Assembly: GCA_026874595.1 (NCBI GenBank)
Contig: CM049319.1
Span: 40,963,973 to 41,027,972, forward strand
Reading direction: 5' to 3'
DNA length: 64,000 nucleotides
From: Sipunculus nudus
Lineage: Eukaryota; Annelida; Sipuncula; Golfingiida; Sipunculidae
Each line of letters opens with the position of its first letter. Within the stretch, counting starts at the first letter, position 1. Positions 44,751 through 56,800 of this stretch are shown piece after piece. The notes beneath the pieces were generated by a model. The model was given only the letters and a program-made list of their open reading frames with translations, did not search any database and was not told the DNA's origin. The position numbers and the translations under genes were made by a program.

Positions 44751-47700
44751 AAAGCTCAAGTATCTGAACAACTCATGCATTGATCATCATGATTCTTTGC
44801 ATGTATATTCATCATGGTGAGTTTTATAAGTTTCTGCAGACTGGTGTCTCCACCTGTACCTTTTTGATTTTTTTTACGATTTTTTTTCTCTATTTTGAGA
44901 CCTTAAAGATTCCATCATCTGTTAACAGGGCACAAATTGAAAGTCTTCTTGGAAACCTGGAATAAGGTCTCTATTACCCATATTCTTCCAGCTATGGGGC
45001 TCCGAAGTACCCCCCAGAATAATGAAAATTTTGATACAAAAGCTCAAGTATCTGAACAACTAATGCATTGATCACAATGATTCTTTGCATGGATATTAAT
45101 CATGACGAGTGTTTCATCAGTTTCTGTAGACTGGTGGCGCCACCTGTATTTTTTTTCGATTCTTTTTACGATTTTGTTCCCTCTTTTATAGGGACCTCAA
45201 AAGATGCCTTCATCTGTAAACAGGGCACAAATTGTAACCGCTGGACCTGGAATCTTCCCACTTAACATCCAGAGAGGTCCATTAAAAGTCTTCTTCGAAA
45301 CCTAGAATTAGGTCTATGTTACCCATATTCTTCCAGCTATGGGGCTCCGAGGTACCCCCCAGCACAATGAAAAATTTGATACAAAAGCTCAAGTATCTGA
45401 ACAACTAATGCATTGATCTCCATGATTCTTTGCATGGATATTAATCATGACGAGTGTTTTCAGTTTTTGCAGACTGGTGGCTCCACCTGTACCTTTTCGA
45501 ATTTTTACTTTTTTTTCTCTATTTTGAGACTTTAAAGATTCCATCATCTGTTAACAGGGCACAAATTGAAAGTCTTCTTGGAAACCTGGAATAAGGTCTA
45601 TATTACCCATATTCTTCCAGCTATGGGGCTCCGAAGTACCCCCCAGAATAATGAAAATTTTGATACAAAAGCTCAAGTATCTGAACAACTAATGCATTGA
45701 TCACAATGATTCTTTGCATGGATATTAATCATGACGAGTGTTTCATCAGTTTCTGTAGACTGGTGGCGCCACCTGTATTTTTTTCGATTCTTTTTACGAT
45801 TTTGTTCCCTCTTTTATAGGGACCTCAAAAGATGCCTTCATCTGTAAACAGGGCACAAATTGTAACCGCTGGACCTGGAATCTTCCCACTTAACATCCAG
45901 AGAGGTCCATTAAAAGTCTTCTTCGAAACCTAGAATTAGGTCTATGTTACCCATATTCTTCCAGCTATGGGGCTCCGAGGTACCCCCCAGCACAATGAAA
46001 AATTTGATACAAAAGCTCAAGTATCTGAACAACTAATGCATTGATCTCCATGATTCTTTGCATGGATATTAATCATGACGAGTGTTATCAGTTTTTGCAG
46101 ACTGGTGGCTCCACCTGTACCTTTTCGAATTTTTACTTTTTTTTCTCTATTTTGAGACTTTAAAGATTCCACCATCTGTTAACAGGGCACAAATTGTAAA
46201 CGCTGATCCTGAAATCGTCTCACTTTACATCCAGAGAGGCCCATGAAAAGTCTTCTTGGAAACCTGGAATAAGGTCTCTGTTACCCATATTCTTCCAGCT
46301 ATGGGGCTCCGAAGTACCCCCCAGAATAATGAAAAATTTGATACAAAAGCTCAAGTATCTGAACAACTAATGCATTGATCACAATTATTCTTTGCATGGA
46401 TATTAATCATGACGAGTTTTATAAATTTCTGCAGAATGGTGGCTCCACCTGTATTTTTTCGATTTTTTTACGATTTTGTTCCCTCTTTTATAGGGACCTC
46501 AAAAGATGCCGTCATCTGTAAACAGGGCACAAATTGTAACCGCTGGACCTGGAATCTTCTCACTTTACATCCAGAGAGGTCCATAATAAGTCTTCTTGGA
46601 AACCTGGAATTAGGTCTCTGTTACCCATATTCTTCCAGCTATGGGGCTCCGAAGTACCCCCCAGCATAATGAAAAATTTGATACAAAAGCTCAAGTATCT
46701 GAACAACTAATGCATTGATCTCCATGATTCTTTGCATGGATATTAATCATGACGAGTTTTATCAGTTTCTGCAGACGGGTGGCTCCACCTGTACCTTTTC
46801 GATTTTTTACGATTTTTTTTCTCTATTTTGAGACATTAAAGACTCCATCATCTGTTAACAGGGCACAAATTTGTAAACGCTGGACCTTGAATCCTCTCAC
46901 CTAACATCCACAGAGGCCCATGAAAAGTCTTCTTGGAAACCTGGAATTAGTCTCTGTTACCCATATTCTTCCAGCTATGGGGCTCCGAAGTACCCCCCCC
47001 CCCCCCAGAATAATGAAAAATTTGATACAAAAGCTCAAGTATCTGAACAACTAATGCATGATCACCATGATTCTTTGCATGGATATTGGTCATGGAGTGT
47101 TTTATCAGTTTCTGCAGATTGGTGGCGCCAATCGATTTTTCTATTTATGAGACCTTAAAGGATGTGGTCATCTGTTATCAGGGCACAATCGTAAACGCTG
47201 GACCTGGAATCTTCTCACTTCACATCCAGAAAGGTCCATGAAAAGTCTTTTTGGAAACCTTGAATTAGGTCTCTGTTACCTATATTCTCTGAGCTATTGG
47301 GCTTATAAGCACCCCCATCATAATTAAAAATTTGATACCAAATCAGGGCACAAATCATAAACATTGGACCTGGAATCATCTAACCTAAAATCCCGGAAGG
47401 TCTATGAAAATCTTCTTTGAAATTTGATACCAAAGTAGGGCACAGATCATAACCTTTTGGGCCCAGAATCTTCTAGCTTGACATCCTGAGAGTTCATCAA
47501 ACGTTCTCTCCGGAAACCTGAAATTGGGTCACAGTGAACTATATTCTCAGAGTTTTAGGGTATGTTTGAGAACCCTAGAAATAATGCGAAATACACATAA
47601 ATTGCAAGATTCATCATGAAAGGCAAGTTGGTTTGTCATCAGATTTGTGGGCTAATGGGTCTTGATGAACTTAAGCTAATATGCATGAACAATGATGCCA

Positions 47701-47800
47701 CCTACATTACCTTAATTAGTTGTCTGTGCAAGGACATATTGTCAACATGGCAGTCGGCTGAGGGTCATGACCCACGGGTGACTATAGTGAATGTCCTTGA
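44751..47800 (+). mobile_element. Family D2: tandem-cored array with higher-order units
   Basis: About nine ~300-340-bp units sharing CAGGGCACAAATTGTAA, CTATGGGGCTCCGAAGTACC, CATTGATC and CTGCAGACTGGTGG with D1. A two-unit higher-order repeat of 629 bp is present twice (44982-45610 and 45611-46239), almost identical; one half carries a ~50-bp deletion shared by both. Units decay after 47150. The right end GTCATGACCCACGGGTGAC (about 47765) corresponds to the 3' palindrome of D1. No 5' hairpin: the head was lost at the join with element E. Confidence 0.8.
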
Positions 47801-47894
47801 CTATGGCCACTTGTCTCCCCGTGGTCCTCAGGGTCCGTCTTGACCCCGTCGGTCAAAAGCCGAAAAAGCTCTGGAAAAAGCTTTTCCAAATCCA

Positions 47895-48050
47895 TATTGA
47901 GTAGAATACCGGATATATCATTACCAGGGGTAAGGGGTCTGGACAGCTGAGGGGTAAAATGCTGACGAGCCGGGTTCGATCCCTGGTGTGACAATGAGTG
48001 TGGTTGTAGTTTTCCGTCCGGTGGTTTTCACCGGTTCCTCTACCCCTCCC
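47895..48050 (+). mobile_element. tRNA-derived SINE inserted in LINE 2
   Basis: CTGGACAGCTGAGGGGTAAA (A-box region) and the perfect B box GGTTCGATCCC at about 47968 are spaced as in a tRNA. The tail GTTTTCCGTCCGGTGG...CACCGGTTCCTCT resembles bivalve and other invertebrate SINE tails. It lies at the point where minus-strand LINE coding sequence (48055 upward) stops. Confidence 0.65.
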
Positions 48051-49030
48051 CTCCATTATCGCTTGGTCTTGACCTGAACCTTTATTATCCAAATTTTCAT
48101 TTAAGTGTCTAAATTTATGCTTAAGAGTCATTCCTTTTGACGTTCTTGCCTTTGCTCTTTTTCTACCGAAAGATATATAAAACTCCCTAATTTTATAAAT
48201 AGATAACTCTCATTTTACTTGTTTATCTCTAACATTTTCATAATCTTGATCCAATTTTATTTTATACCAATTAATTCTGATATAAATTCATCATTCAGTA
48301 ACCTTTTGCATTAATCTCTGTATCTGTTATTTATTTTCAATATATAATAGCAAAGTGATCTGATTTTATTAAAAGTCGAGTTCCAACTTTCCTTATACTA
48401 TCTTAAGGTTGCTTGAGCTTCACCAATGATAAAGTCTACAATAAATATTCTCCAGGTAAAGCTTTTCTTTTTAGGATACTTGATCCTAAAAATAGCTATC
48501 AAAAAATTTCTGATATTTTTGTAAACGTGTCTACTACTGTTTTCCTCCCTTTTTTTAATCTAATTTTGCATTGAAAATAAATATTAAGGTCCCCACCTAA
48601 AATTACTTGATCAACAGGTTCCATATATTGCTTAATTATACTATATAACTTTGCGTAGAAGATTTTTTTTCTGTCACATTATTTGGTGCATAAATATAAC
48701 TAAGCTTTAATTAATTCTTCTTGTTTTATGTTTAGTTTACTATGGGAATTCACCATCTGATGAACTATATGATTAAGTAAAATCTTCTATTTCTAAATTT
48801 CTTTTTATGGCAAATCCTTTACGTAATGAATTAACATGACAAGAGAAACCTTTCCCATGCCATTCGGTGCACCATTAATTTTCTGTTTCTACAGTTCCAT
48901 GAGTTTCGTGTAAAAAATGACACTATTGTTTGCTTTGGCCCACCTGAAAACTAATCTGCTTTTTTTCTGATTCCCTAATCCTCCTTTTTTCTGATTCCCT
49001 TATCCTCGTACATTTGAGCTAATTAATCTA
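48050..49030 (-). pseudogene. LINE 2 ORF2 endonuclease domain
   Basis: Minus-strand reading across several frames: FLHETHGTVETENKWCTEWHGKG (QETH-type motif, 48910-48850), LSYIYAPNN (about 48690), QVILGGDLN (GGDxN motif, about 48600), FTWRIFIVDF (about 48450) and LIKSDHFAI (SDH motif, about 48365). This is a complete set of AP-endonuclease motifs in the L1 order, but with many frame breaks. It would nick target DNA to prime reverse transcription. The downstream reverse transcriptase is not present; the SINE and D2 array follow. Confidence 0.75.
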
Positions 49031-51639
49031 ATTACCATAGGTTTTTTTAATTTCTTTTGGCTTTGGGAGATTTATAGCGGTAAAATATATTATCAATTAA
49101 TTTGTCAGGACTCTTTTTACCCTACAACATGTTACCTTCATCATATGGCCTACGTAACAAAAAGGCAACAATATGAAGGTTATCTGATCACATTGACCCT
49201 GCTTATATCTACCGTTCAATTAGCACACAGCTTAGGTTTATATTCCAACATGTGAACATGATGGCAAATGGCTGGCACCTCCTTTTTCAAAATACCATTT
49301 AAACACAACAACACCTTTCCCGTATACTACATTGTTATTATCAGTAATAAATTGATGACGTTAAATATGTATGTCATATCCTCTACTACCCTTATATTAC
49401 AACATATAATTGTATACGTGTCCACTGACCAGATCCGATCAAGCAAAAAAAAAAAAAAAATAGAAAGAAAGAGGGACAATAAAAAGGCACAGACCCCTAT
49501 TCCCTAAAATTCATATGGACCTTTTTCAATAACAATTTCAAATAACCTAACCTCGAGTCTTCTTATAATAAATAAATAAAACTAGATGGGGTTTTCCTGG
49601 AAGGATTTTAAACATTAATTAAGATTAAATATTTTGCTCTGATCATGTTAATATGATCATTATGCCCTACTGATATTAATTACAGAAGAGCTCAGTTGTT
49701 CTAATGCTATAAATAGTTATGATTTATTATTCTGATTTTTATTGATTATATCAGTGTCTATATCTAGTAACTTTAGTTCCATTTAGTTCATAACTAAATT
49801 TATTCAAGTAGACTCGGTCCATACCCAAATCTATGCCAGAAAATATAAAAAAAAAATTTTCTTTCATAAATCTTAATGTGTCCCTGTTCAATGCATTTAA
49901 TTGTAGACCTCCTTGCCCATTTTTTTTAATGAAATCAGGGACCTGTGGGTCTCAGGGATCAGTTAAAGTTGACCTGAAGATCAACAGTTTCAGTTCTTAC
50001 AAATGGAGTTAAGTCTGAGAGGAAAAAAGTAATAAAGGCCATGGTTGATTAATATGAGTGGTTTAAAATGATGAGTCAGGTATTATAGCAAACAGCATTT
50101 GGTAATCTGACATTATGATTTCTAAGCTGTTTACAATTTAAGTAATATTGTTCTTATTTCTGACCCGTACATAGGAACTATATAGATGAATATTTACGCT
50201 TAATATGAACAAAAGAAAAAATAGACAGACGTGGTTTGATATTGATACGTGGCAGCCCTGACCTATAAAATCAGGTTTTCAATGGAAAATAAGGATTTTT
50301 CCCTTTTATCTCAAAGGAACGACGCCACAGTGGCCCAGCAGTTTTGGGTTTAGTAGGGGAACTTGTTGACCACTAACAGTATGCTGAATTTTCGATTTTT
50401 GGATTTCTAAATCGCATATAGAAAAAATATACATGTAGAATATTTTTGCTAAATATGGAAAAAACAAGTGGTTCCGATACTTTGCTGTTCTGTTAATATA
50501 GATTTTCAATGGAAAATTTTAATTTCCCCTTTAATTCTCAAAGAAACAAAGTCGCAGAGACCCAGTTTTGAGTCTAGCAGAAGAACTTATAGAAATGTAA
50601 CTGTTTGGTACAGTTTAGATTAGTGGTCAAATGGTTTTCATAATGTACCAGTCCAATGGATGGACGACACTGGATCATAACTATAGCTTAGATGATATGT
50701 GCTAAAAACCTTACGTTTACGTTGAGTTTTTAAGTTGTTTATTCAAAATTTCCAATTTCAAAATTTTCAGCTGCTCTCTCCCTACTATTATCCTGTTTTT
50801 CCAAATTTTATTATTTTCAAAAACCTCTCTTATATAAAATATTAATCCTGGCAGGGTGGAATAGTTCTACTAATTGGTTTTTCAAAGGTCCACTTTAATA
50901 ATTAAATTGGTGTAAAATGTAATTATATTTCAATCCATGAATTATCCCATATTTCAATGAATAAATTGTGGCCTACATCCTGAAATGCCATTACATTCAT
51001 AATAACTTTCTATAACAGAGTATCCCTCATTCTGCCATATTTGCTTTTTTTTTCAATATATGGAAGGGTCTAATAATATTGAGTCCGATTAATCGGGCTA
51101 TGCTGTGTATTATTTTATCATCCATTTGCCAACGACAAATATGAAATGAAATTATACTTAAAAACAGTTCTGCATTCATAACAAAACCTGTCACCTAAAT
51201 CTAACAACTTTAAAAATCTAAAATTGATATATGGTATGTTATCATTTTTTTCCGTACATAATGGGTACATGTATCATCTCATGGACCTATTACCAACTCC
51301 TTTCACCAGTTCACCAATCATTATATAATTTACATGATCAGTCTATAATTTGTTCCATTGAATATATTGATCTGTTGTGCAAAACCTTGAATACTGGAAA
51401 AAGTAGTAGAATCTGTTTATTATTATTTCAATACCAAGACTGTTTAATCCTGAATTCGCTGTTACATTTTACGAGGACTCCATTGATGCCTGATGAGTGA
51501 TAATAGATCTATATCTATGAAGAAATTATCCATCGAAAATGTTCGCACAACAAGTTACTCCCGGCCTTGGCGGCAGTCCACCTTAAACACTGGCCTTGAC
51601 TTCTTCGTTAGTCACCGTTAATATCCGTAGCTGGCCCTT
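49031..51639. other. 2.6-kb AT-rich block separating LINE 2 ORF1 and ORF2
   Basis: No recognised gene. Contains a diverged local duplication: GATTTTCAATGGAAAA...CCCTTT...CTCAAAG...CGC(C)ACAG...CCCAG at 50274-50345 and 50505-50575. ORF1 and ORF2 of LINE 2 should be nearly adjacent, so this block may be an insertion; ends were not identified. An A run lies at 49445-49459. Confidence 0.45.
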
Positions 51640-52485
51640 GGTTTTCAGTTTACGTTATAAATGTCGCTTTGCGTATTTACTCCATGGGCTTAGCAAAGTT
51701 CTGGTCCAATGAACTTTTCACCAGGGTTTTAATTCCACGAAGGGGCTCCCAGAGCCTATTATTTAAATGGCCGACCTTGACATAAAGCTCCCCTTTCCAA
51801 AATCGGACTTTTTTGTTACCCTTTCCATATTCCGATTCCATTTGGTCTTTCGCCTTTTGTTTGAGTCTTAAAGTACTGTATTGAAAGATCTTCGACCAGG
51901 CGAACATTCTGCATGCTTTTGTTTTTACTGGTTCTTATGACTTCAGTTTTGTCTGTCCTACTATGGAATCGCACAATTATGTGCCTCGGGTTACGTCTTA
52001 TTTTGCCAGTTATATGTGCCGGTTCGATTCGGTCTCTTATTTTTGTGATAGTTTTTTTCATTTTCCCCACCCAGCAAACTGTTTTCTGCAATAATTTTAG
52101 TTGCAATCTCCCAGTAATTTTCACCCGGCCACAGTTGCTCTGGTATCCCCACAATCCGGGCATGAAGATCTACTACTTTCTTTTTTTCTCATTTTCTTCT
52201 TTCAGTGTTTTCAAACTTTCAAGTAAATCCAGATGTATTTTGTGTAACTGTCAATGTTTTCCTGTGAGTCTCTCATTAAGTGTTTCATGTCGCTCATTGC
52301 TCCCTCTTACTAATACGTAATTAACTGCTCACCCACTGAATGACCATCCGCCATACTTAAATCCGTCACTGAATCCCGTCTCTTATGTTCCTTTCTCGGT
52401 CTGTTTTCTCAAATCTGTCCATATTTCCCTTTTCTGATACCTCTGTACTACCGTCCTTTCTTTTTGCTCTGGTTCCTTTTGGCAT
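51640..52485 (-). pseudogene. LINE 2 ORF1
   Basis: Minus ATG at 52485 (MPKGTRAKRKDGSTEVSEKG). A degraded coiled-coil region is followed by DRIEPAHITGKIRRNPRHII and FHSRTDKTEVIRTSKNK (frame 52163-51816), the RRM/C-terminal pattern of L1-like ORF1p. A frameshift near 51870 moves into GKGNKKVRFWKGELYVKVG (frame 51907-51677), the conserved C-terminal block. The protein would bind element RNA as a chaperone. Confidence 0.75.
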
Positions 52486-52599
52486 TTTTGCTGTTTTAAT
52501 GCGGGAAAAGCTCTGTTGAAGTTGCAAAGACGAAGCAGTGCCAACACACGTCCACACTACTCATGCATGTCACCGAAAAACCTGTATACTTATATATGT

Positions 52600-53930
52600 T
52601 TGACAGAGGGCTAGGACAACCATCGTTCCCATGTTGTTAATGATACATGGTCTCCGTGGTTCGGAATACTCCTAATGGTGTGTTATCAAACCAGCAAAAT
52701 CTCAACCTGCAAAGTCCTCATGCCAATGTAGAGTATGTCCAACCCATTGGGCGCTCTGATGGCAAACCACTGCTCCGATTCCATACTGTGATGCTCTGAC
52801 TCCAAATTCTGACGGTAAAAAGCTTTTGTCACTGTGGTGAACTGCGAACCTGTGTCGATCAGACAATGGACCTTCCCCTCCGAACGACGCTGTACCAACT
52901 GGCCTGTACCCGCAAACCCTGGTCAGCATATCCTCAAAACCTGAACTACTGCCATTCTCTTTTACATGTTGCTTTCATGACATCAGCCTGGGGTATATTT
53001 CCATCTGTCTCTTGCACCTAAGGCCAAAAAAAATAAAAGGTATGGTTCTCAGGCACCGCCCGCGTCAATTTTAACCCCCCGCATCAAAACTTTTTATTTC
53101 GCTTTTTATCTTTCAAGAAGATAAATAATACGTTTTATGTAGTGCTTCTACCTGTTTAGCAAAAATATTTGTTATTTTCATGCTTTTCGCTGATCATATG
53201 GCATTTTTATCGAAACACTCAAAAAAAGGTCAAAAATAAAATACCGCCCGCCCGCACTGATTTCTGAAAAAAAGTGCCTGAGAACCATACCTTAATTTTT
53301 TTTTGGCCTAATAGGCTGGCGTTGCGGTTGTGTGGCTCCAGCACCGGGCTTCCGGTTACCACGCCTCCTGTTACGACCAGTATTATCATTACGATTCTCA
53401 CTTTGGGCGATATATTCTCCTGGGAACCGGACTCTGAGGCTGACGAACATTCCTCAACTTTGTCCTAACTGCTTAATATTGTCTACTCTCTCGTAGGTAC
53501 TCTGTCAGGAAACCTATGGATTTTAGCTACCTCTCATAGAGCAACGTGTTGGTTACTGATAGATACCGCATTTGCCTCTACCCTAGTGGTTGATGGCTCT
53601 TTCTTTGACAGTTCACCGCCATCCTCCATCCATCTATAAGCTTCCTTATCTTATGAGCTCCTATCTGGTGAAAAGTTGTATTTTGGTCTCTTTTCAAAGA
53701 TTAAGTGAGTAGCCGTCGCAGTTTCTTGTTTTTAACTGTCTGTGCATAGTTATCCCGCAAGGCTTGGTCACGATTCAAAACACAGTGTGGGTCCTGCTGC
53801 AGGGTTCGGTCGAGTAATTCCGATAGACTGTGTGAAAACTGTAGAGACTCACGCTCTTTCTGGCTTTTAGAAAAAATCTGGTTATGTTTGTTACAAGTAG
53901 ACGGTCACTTCTGTTAGCCATGTTGACTTA
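52600..53930 (-). mobile_element. Element F: Ty3/gypsy gag-protease fragment
   Basis: Minus strand: gag-like remnants (53880-53500), an Asn/Arg-rich stretch NRNDNTGRNRRRGNRKPG (about 53400-53345), and then protease. No integrase or reverse transcriptase of this element follows; LINE 2 ORF1 begins within ~120 bp. A possible partner of element E, but nothing proves a common origin. Confidence 0.6.
52686..52898 (-). pseudogene. Element F retropepsin
   Basis: HCLIDTGSQFTTVTKAFYRQ contains the DTG active site and the ILYIGMRTLQVEI block, as in gypsy proteases that read NGLxIPYIGY. Open for about 70 codons; a second overlapping frame is its shadow. Cleaves Gag-Pol in active relatives. Confidence 0.78.
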
Positions 53931-54273
53931 TCGCCACTGAATAAATATTACAAAAATGCACAACTGACTAAAGGTTCACCTAAAGCAGAGCATGGTTAAA
54001 AGCAAAACCATGGAATGTCAGTTACATTTAAACTGATAAAATACTGCCATTCATTACATCTCGACCCTTACTAGTGAACTTAAATGTGATTCAGAATGTG
54101 TACACTGTCCATACAATCCAAAACCCAGAATATGCTCTTTATAACAAATGCAAAAAAACAAGATGTTATCGTAACATAGTCGCCAGTTTTGTCAAGCAGA
54201 CTGGTGTAAACGATGGCATAGCATTGTCCTTTTGTGGCAGAGTGAGATTGACGGGACTAGATTGGGTAGATGT
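53931..54273. other. Unassigned
   Basis: AT-rich. The 154-codon plus frame starting at 54074 runs into the 150-bp repeat and has no known domain. Confidence 0.35.
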
Positions 54274-54600
54274 GACAAGCTGGCTAAATGTTACGAAATC
54301 CCGAAAGCTATACCTGTCTAGCTGTAAAAGTCGCCGAGTTATATGCATTTTTGTGAAATCTTATTTTTTTTCTCGTTTGACGAGATATAGTGCGAGATTT
54401 GGCCAGTCTTGCAGTTTTATCATGTCAAGCTGGTCAAATGTTACGAAATGCCGAAAATTAGACCTGTCTCGCTTTAAACGTCGCCGAGTTATCAGCATTC
54501 CTGTGAAATTTCGTTTTTCTTCGTTTAACGACATATAGTGTTTGGTTTGGCTAGACATTTGTTTTTATCATGTCAAGCTAGCCATTAATTACCCAGTGAA
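54274..54600 (+). repeat. ~150-bp tandem repeat, 2.2 units
   Basis: CAAGCTGG(C/T)(T/C)AAATGTTACGAAAT begins units at about 54274 and 54424, and CAAGCTAGCC a partial one at 54572. Each carries GTCGCCGAGTTAT and a CGTTTGACGAGATAT-like dyad. Confidence 0.8.
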
Positions 54601-54960
54601 GAAAACCAGACCTTTGTAGCTTAAACATTGACAAAGATAGAAAATGTACCATGAATATTTTCGAATTATCAAGGTATAACCCAAAAATGCATTACCATGG
54701 TAATAGCAAATTAAGCTGCCTAGGTAGTATGTGAATGGTTATGAAATGTCCAACAAAATGACCTACAGTATATGTTGGTAAGATAAATTGTTTTGGAGAT
54801 ATGGCAAAAAAAAGTATATATCGTTGTGTATCAAGTACAGCGCCCCTTAGCGGACATATACAAATCATGAAAGAACAAACTCGAGATATAAGTATGGAAT
54901 ACATCAATTAAAAAGTGATTCTTACAATCCTGTGGCCTCTAGGGTATCTTTATGTGCAAT
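54601..54960 (-). repeat. Family G unit in inverted orientation
   Basis: On the minus strand: AGAGGCCACAGGATTG, CTTATATCTCGAG, GTCCGCTAAGGGGCGCTGTA, GCCATATCTCCAAAAC, matching the order of blocks in G units at 22170-22901. Diverged. Confidence 0.6.
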
Positions 54961-55062
54961 CTCGCCAAATCACGTTTTCGAGGACCTTGACCTTGACCGA
55001 TGTTGACAAAAAACAATAGGGTTCTTTTGGGTTATGAATCAATCGTGTTAGTTTCAATTTTA

Positions 55063-55352
55063 TGTTACGGAACCTAATATCAATAGATCACGTAGTCGTG
55101 ACGAGCATAAAAAAACCAGATTCTGTAACACTAGGCAGCGTGAAATGTCTTAGGGAATAAATAAAGAAGTCAATGGTTTTTGTCAACAAATAATTATAAT
55201 TTATTCTTAAAACAACCCTCACATTACAATACACTAAATCAATACAATTATACAGTATAATAACAGTACAACAGTATAAATCAATACAAGTATATAAATA
55301 AAGTGTACAGTACCCGGATACCACCACTGCTAAAGCGACCACAAGTCCTTTA
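55063..55352 (-). mobile_element. LTR-B copy 3, first half
   Basis: TGTTACGGAACCTAAT to AAGCGACCACAAGTCCTTTA. It stops at the fold-back element and resumes at 60210. The minus-strand flank begins TAAAATTG, like the first internal bases of element B. Confidence 0.85.
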
Positions 55353-56800
55353 GTCCATGGGCAAGGAGGGGTCACCGTGCACCCCCTCTGGGATTTTATG
55401 GCATAGGTATGTTTAGATCCCCCAGTATGTCCAGTTAATGAATTAAGATGTTAACATTGATTATTTTGGGACACACCATCCTTTTAGGCCATTTAAAGAC
55501 AACCGCGTCTTTACGCACGGCACCAGCTGACAGGTAGTCTTGATAAGGGGGTGGGGTATGTAAATACTTATAGCTCGCTTAATATTTGACATATTCACTT
55601 TACAATAAACTGCATTGTGTTTGCAAATAGTAGGGAAAAGTCACTGACAATGAAAATCAGATGAATGTATTATGTATTTTTGTTGATTAAGAATTTAATT
55701 ACTATACATATTAAATACCCAAAAAATAAATTAAATTTAACAGCTTTTTCATTCATTTTTCACAACAGTTGTTTTATTTTCGAGATGATGTTGCATTTCT
55801 GAATTTCTGTTGCATTATAACTTAAGTTCCTGACATTCTTACAAATTTCTTTGATGAAATTATGAAAATTTGACCATATACACCTGCAATGAATTACCAA
55901 TTATAAATTCTGTTTTATGGTATCCATTGTTCATAAAATGGATATGGTGTTCCATGTTCCTCTCCAGATGCATAGATTTTCACTGTGATGCTTCCTTGAT
56001 ACTATGAATTGTTATTTGTCTGAACCTGAAGGTGTTTATCGGTTTTGAAAATAATGGAAACCGTTCTTTGAGCCATTTTTAATATATAATAATTATACAA
56101 AAATAATCACATTTAAGCTATTGTATAAGAATGGTCATTGTGCATCCCCTCTGGGAGATTATGACAAAGATATTTCAGATCCCCAAAAATGTCAAGTTAA
56201 TGAATTGATATGTTAACACTGATTATTGTGGGATTCACTACCCTTTTTAAGCCATTTAAAGACAACCTCGTCATTACGCACGGCACCCGCGGACAGGTAG
56301 CCTTGTTAAGGGGGAGGGGTATGTAAATGCCAATAGCTCGCTTAATATTTGACATATATAATTCAAATAAACTGAATTGTTAATATACAACAGTCGGAAA
56401 AAAGTCACTAATAGATATAATCATATATATTATATATTTTTTGGTGATGAAGAGATTAATTATGATATTAATAAAACATCCTGAAGAAATTTCACAGATT
56501 TTTATTCAAACATTCCGATGTTGTTGATTTTACAAGACATTTTGACATTTCTAAAATTCTAGTTTATTAATATATCGGCCATTGTCAATCCTGAAAACAT
56601 TAAAAAAATAAAATTATGCAGACATCAATTAATGTTATAGTGTTATTCTGTTTTGATGGTCCTTTCTAAAACATGTATACGAGGTGTTGTGTGTTCCTAT
56701 CTCGATGCACCGTACCGTGAAGTTTCCCTTATACCATAAATAGTTATTTTTATGAAACTAAGGGTATATACAGTAACTCAGCAGTAAACTCTTTATCCAG
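55353..56800 (+). repeat. Fold-back element left arm (two ~763-bp units)
   Basis: Shared blocks per unit: CCCCTCTGGGA, GTTAATGAATT, CCATTTAAAGACAACC, GGGTATGTAAAT and AGCTCGCTTAATATTTGACA. Unit 1 is about 55371-56133, unit 2 about 56134-56800. Confidence 0.88.

Larger units (their letters stand above)
42355..44983. repeat. Recent tandem duplication, unit ~1.31 kb
   Basis: Copy 1 about 42357-43670, copy 2 about 43671-44981. They differ by a 3-base indel (TCTTCTTTTC / TCTTTTC), a homopolymer change and a handful of substitutions, so are over 99% identical by eye. The unit spans 1.08 kb of element E integrase plus 230 bp of family D array. Junctions share CATGCAG at 42355 and 43669, and CCCAT at the far end. 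Confidence 0.95.

Noticed and set aside
41631-53930. Elements E (integrase) and F (gag-protease) as one split element
   Set aside because: Both are on the minus strand, but they lie 9 kb apart in the wrong order for simple interruption (the gag end is upstream on that strand, yet no reverse transcriptase lies between); no shared LTR was found. Left as separate fragments.
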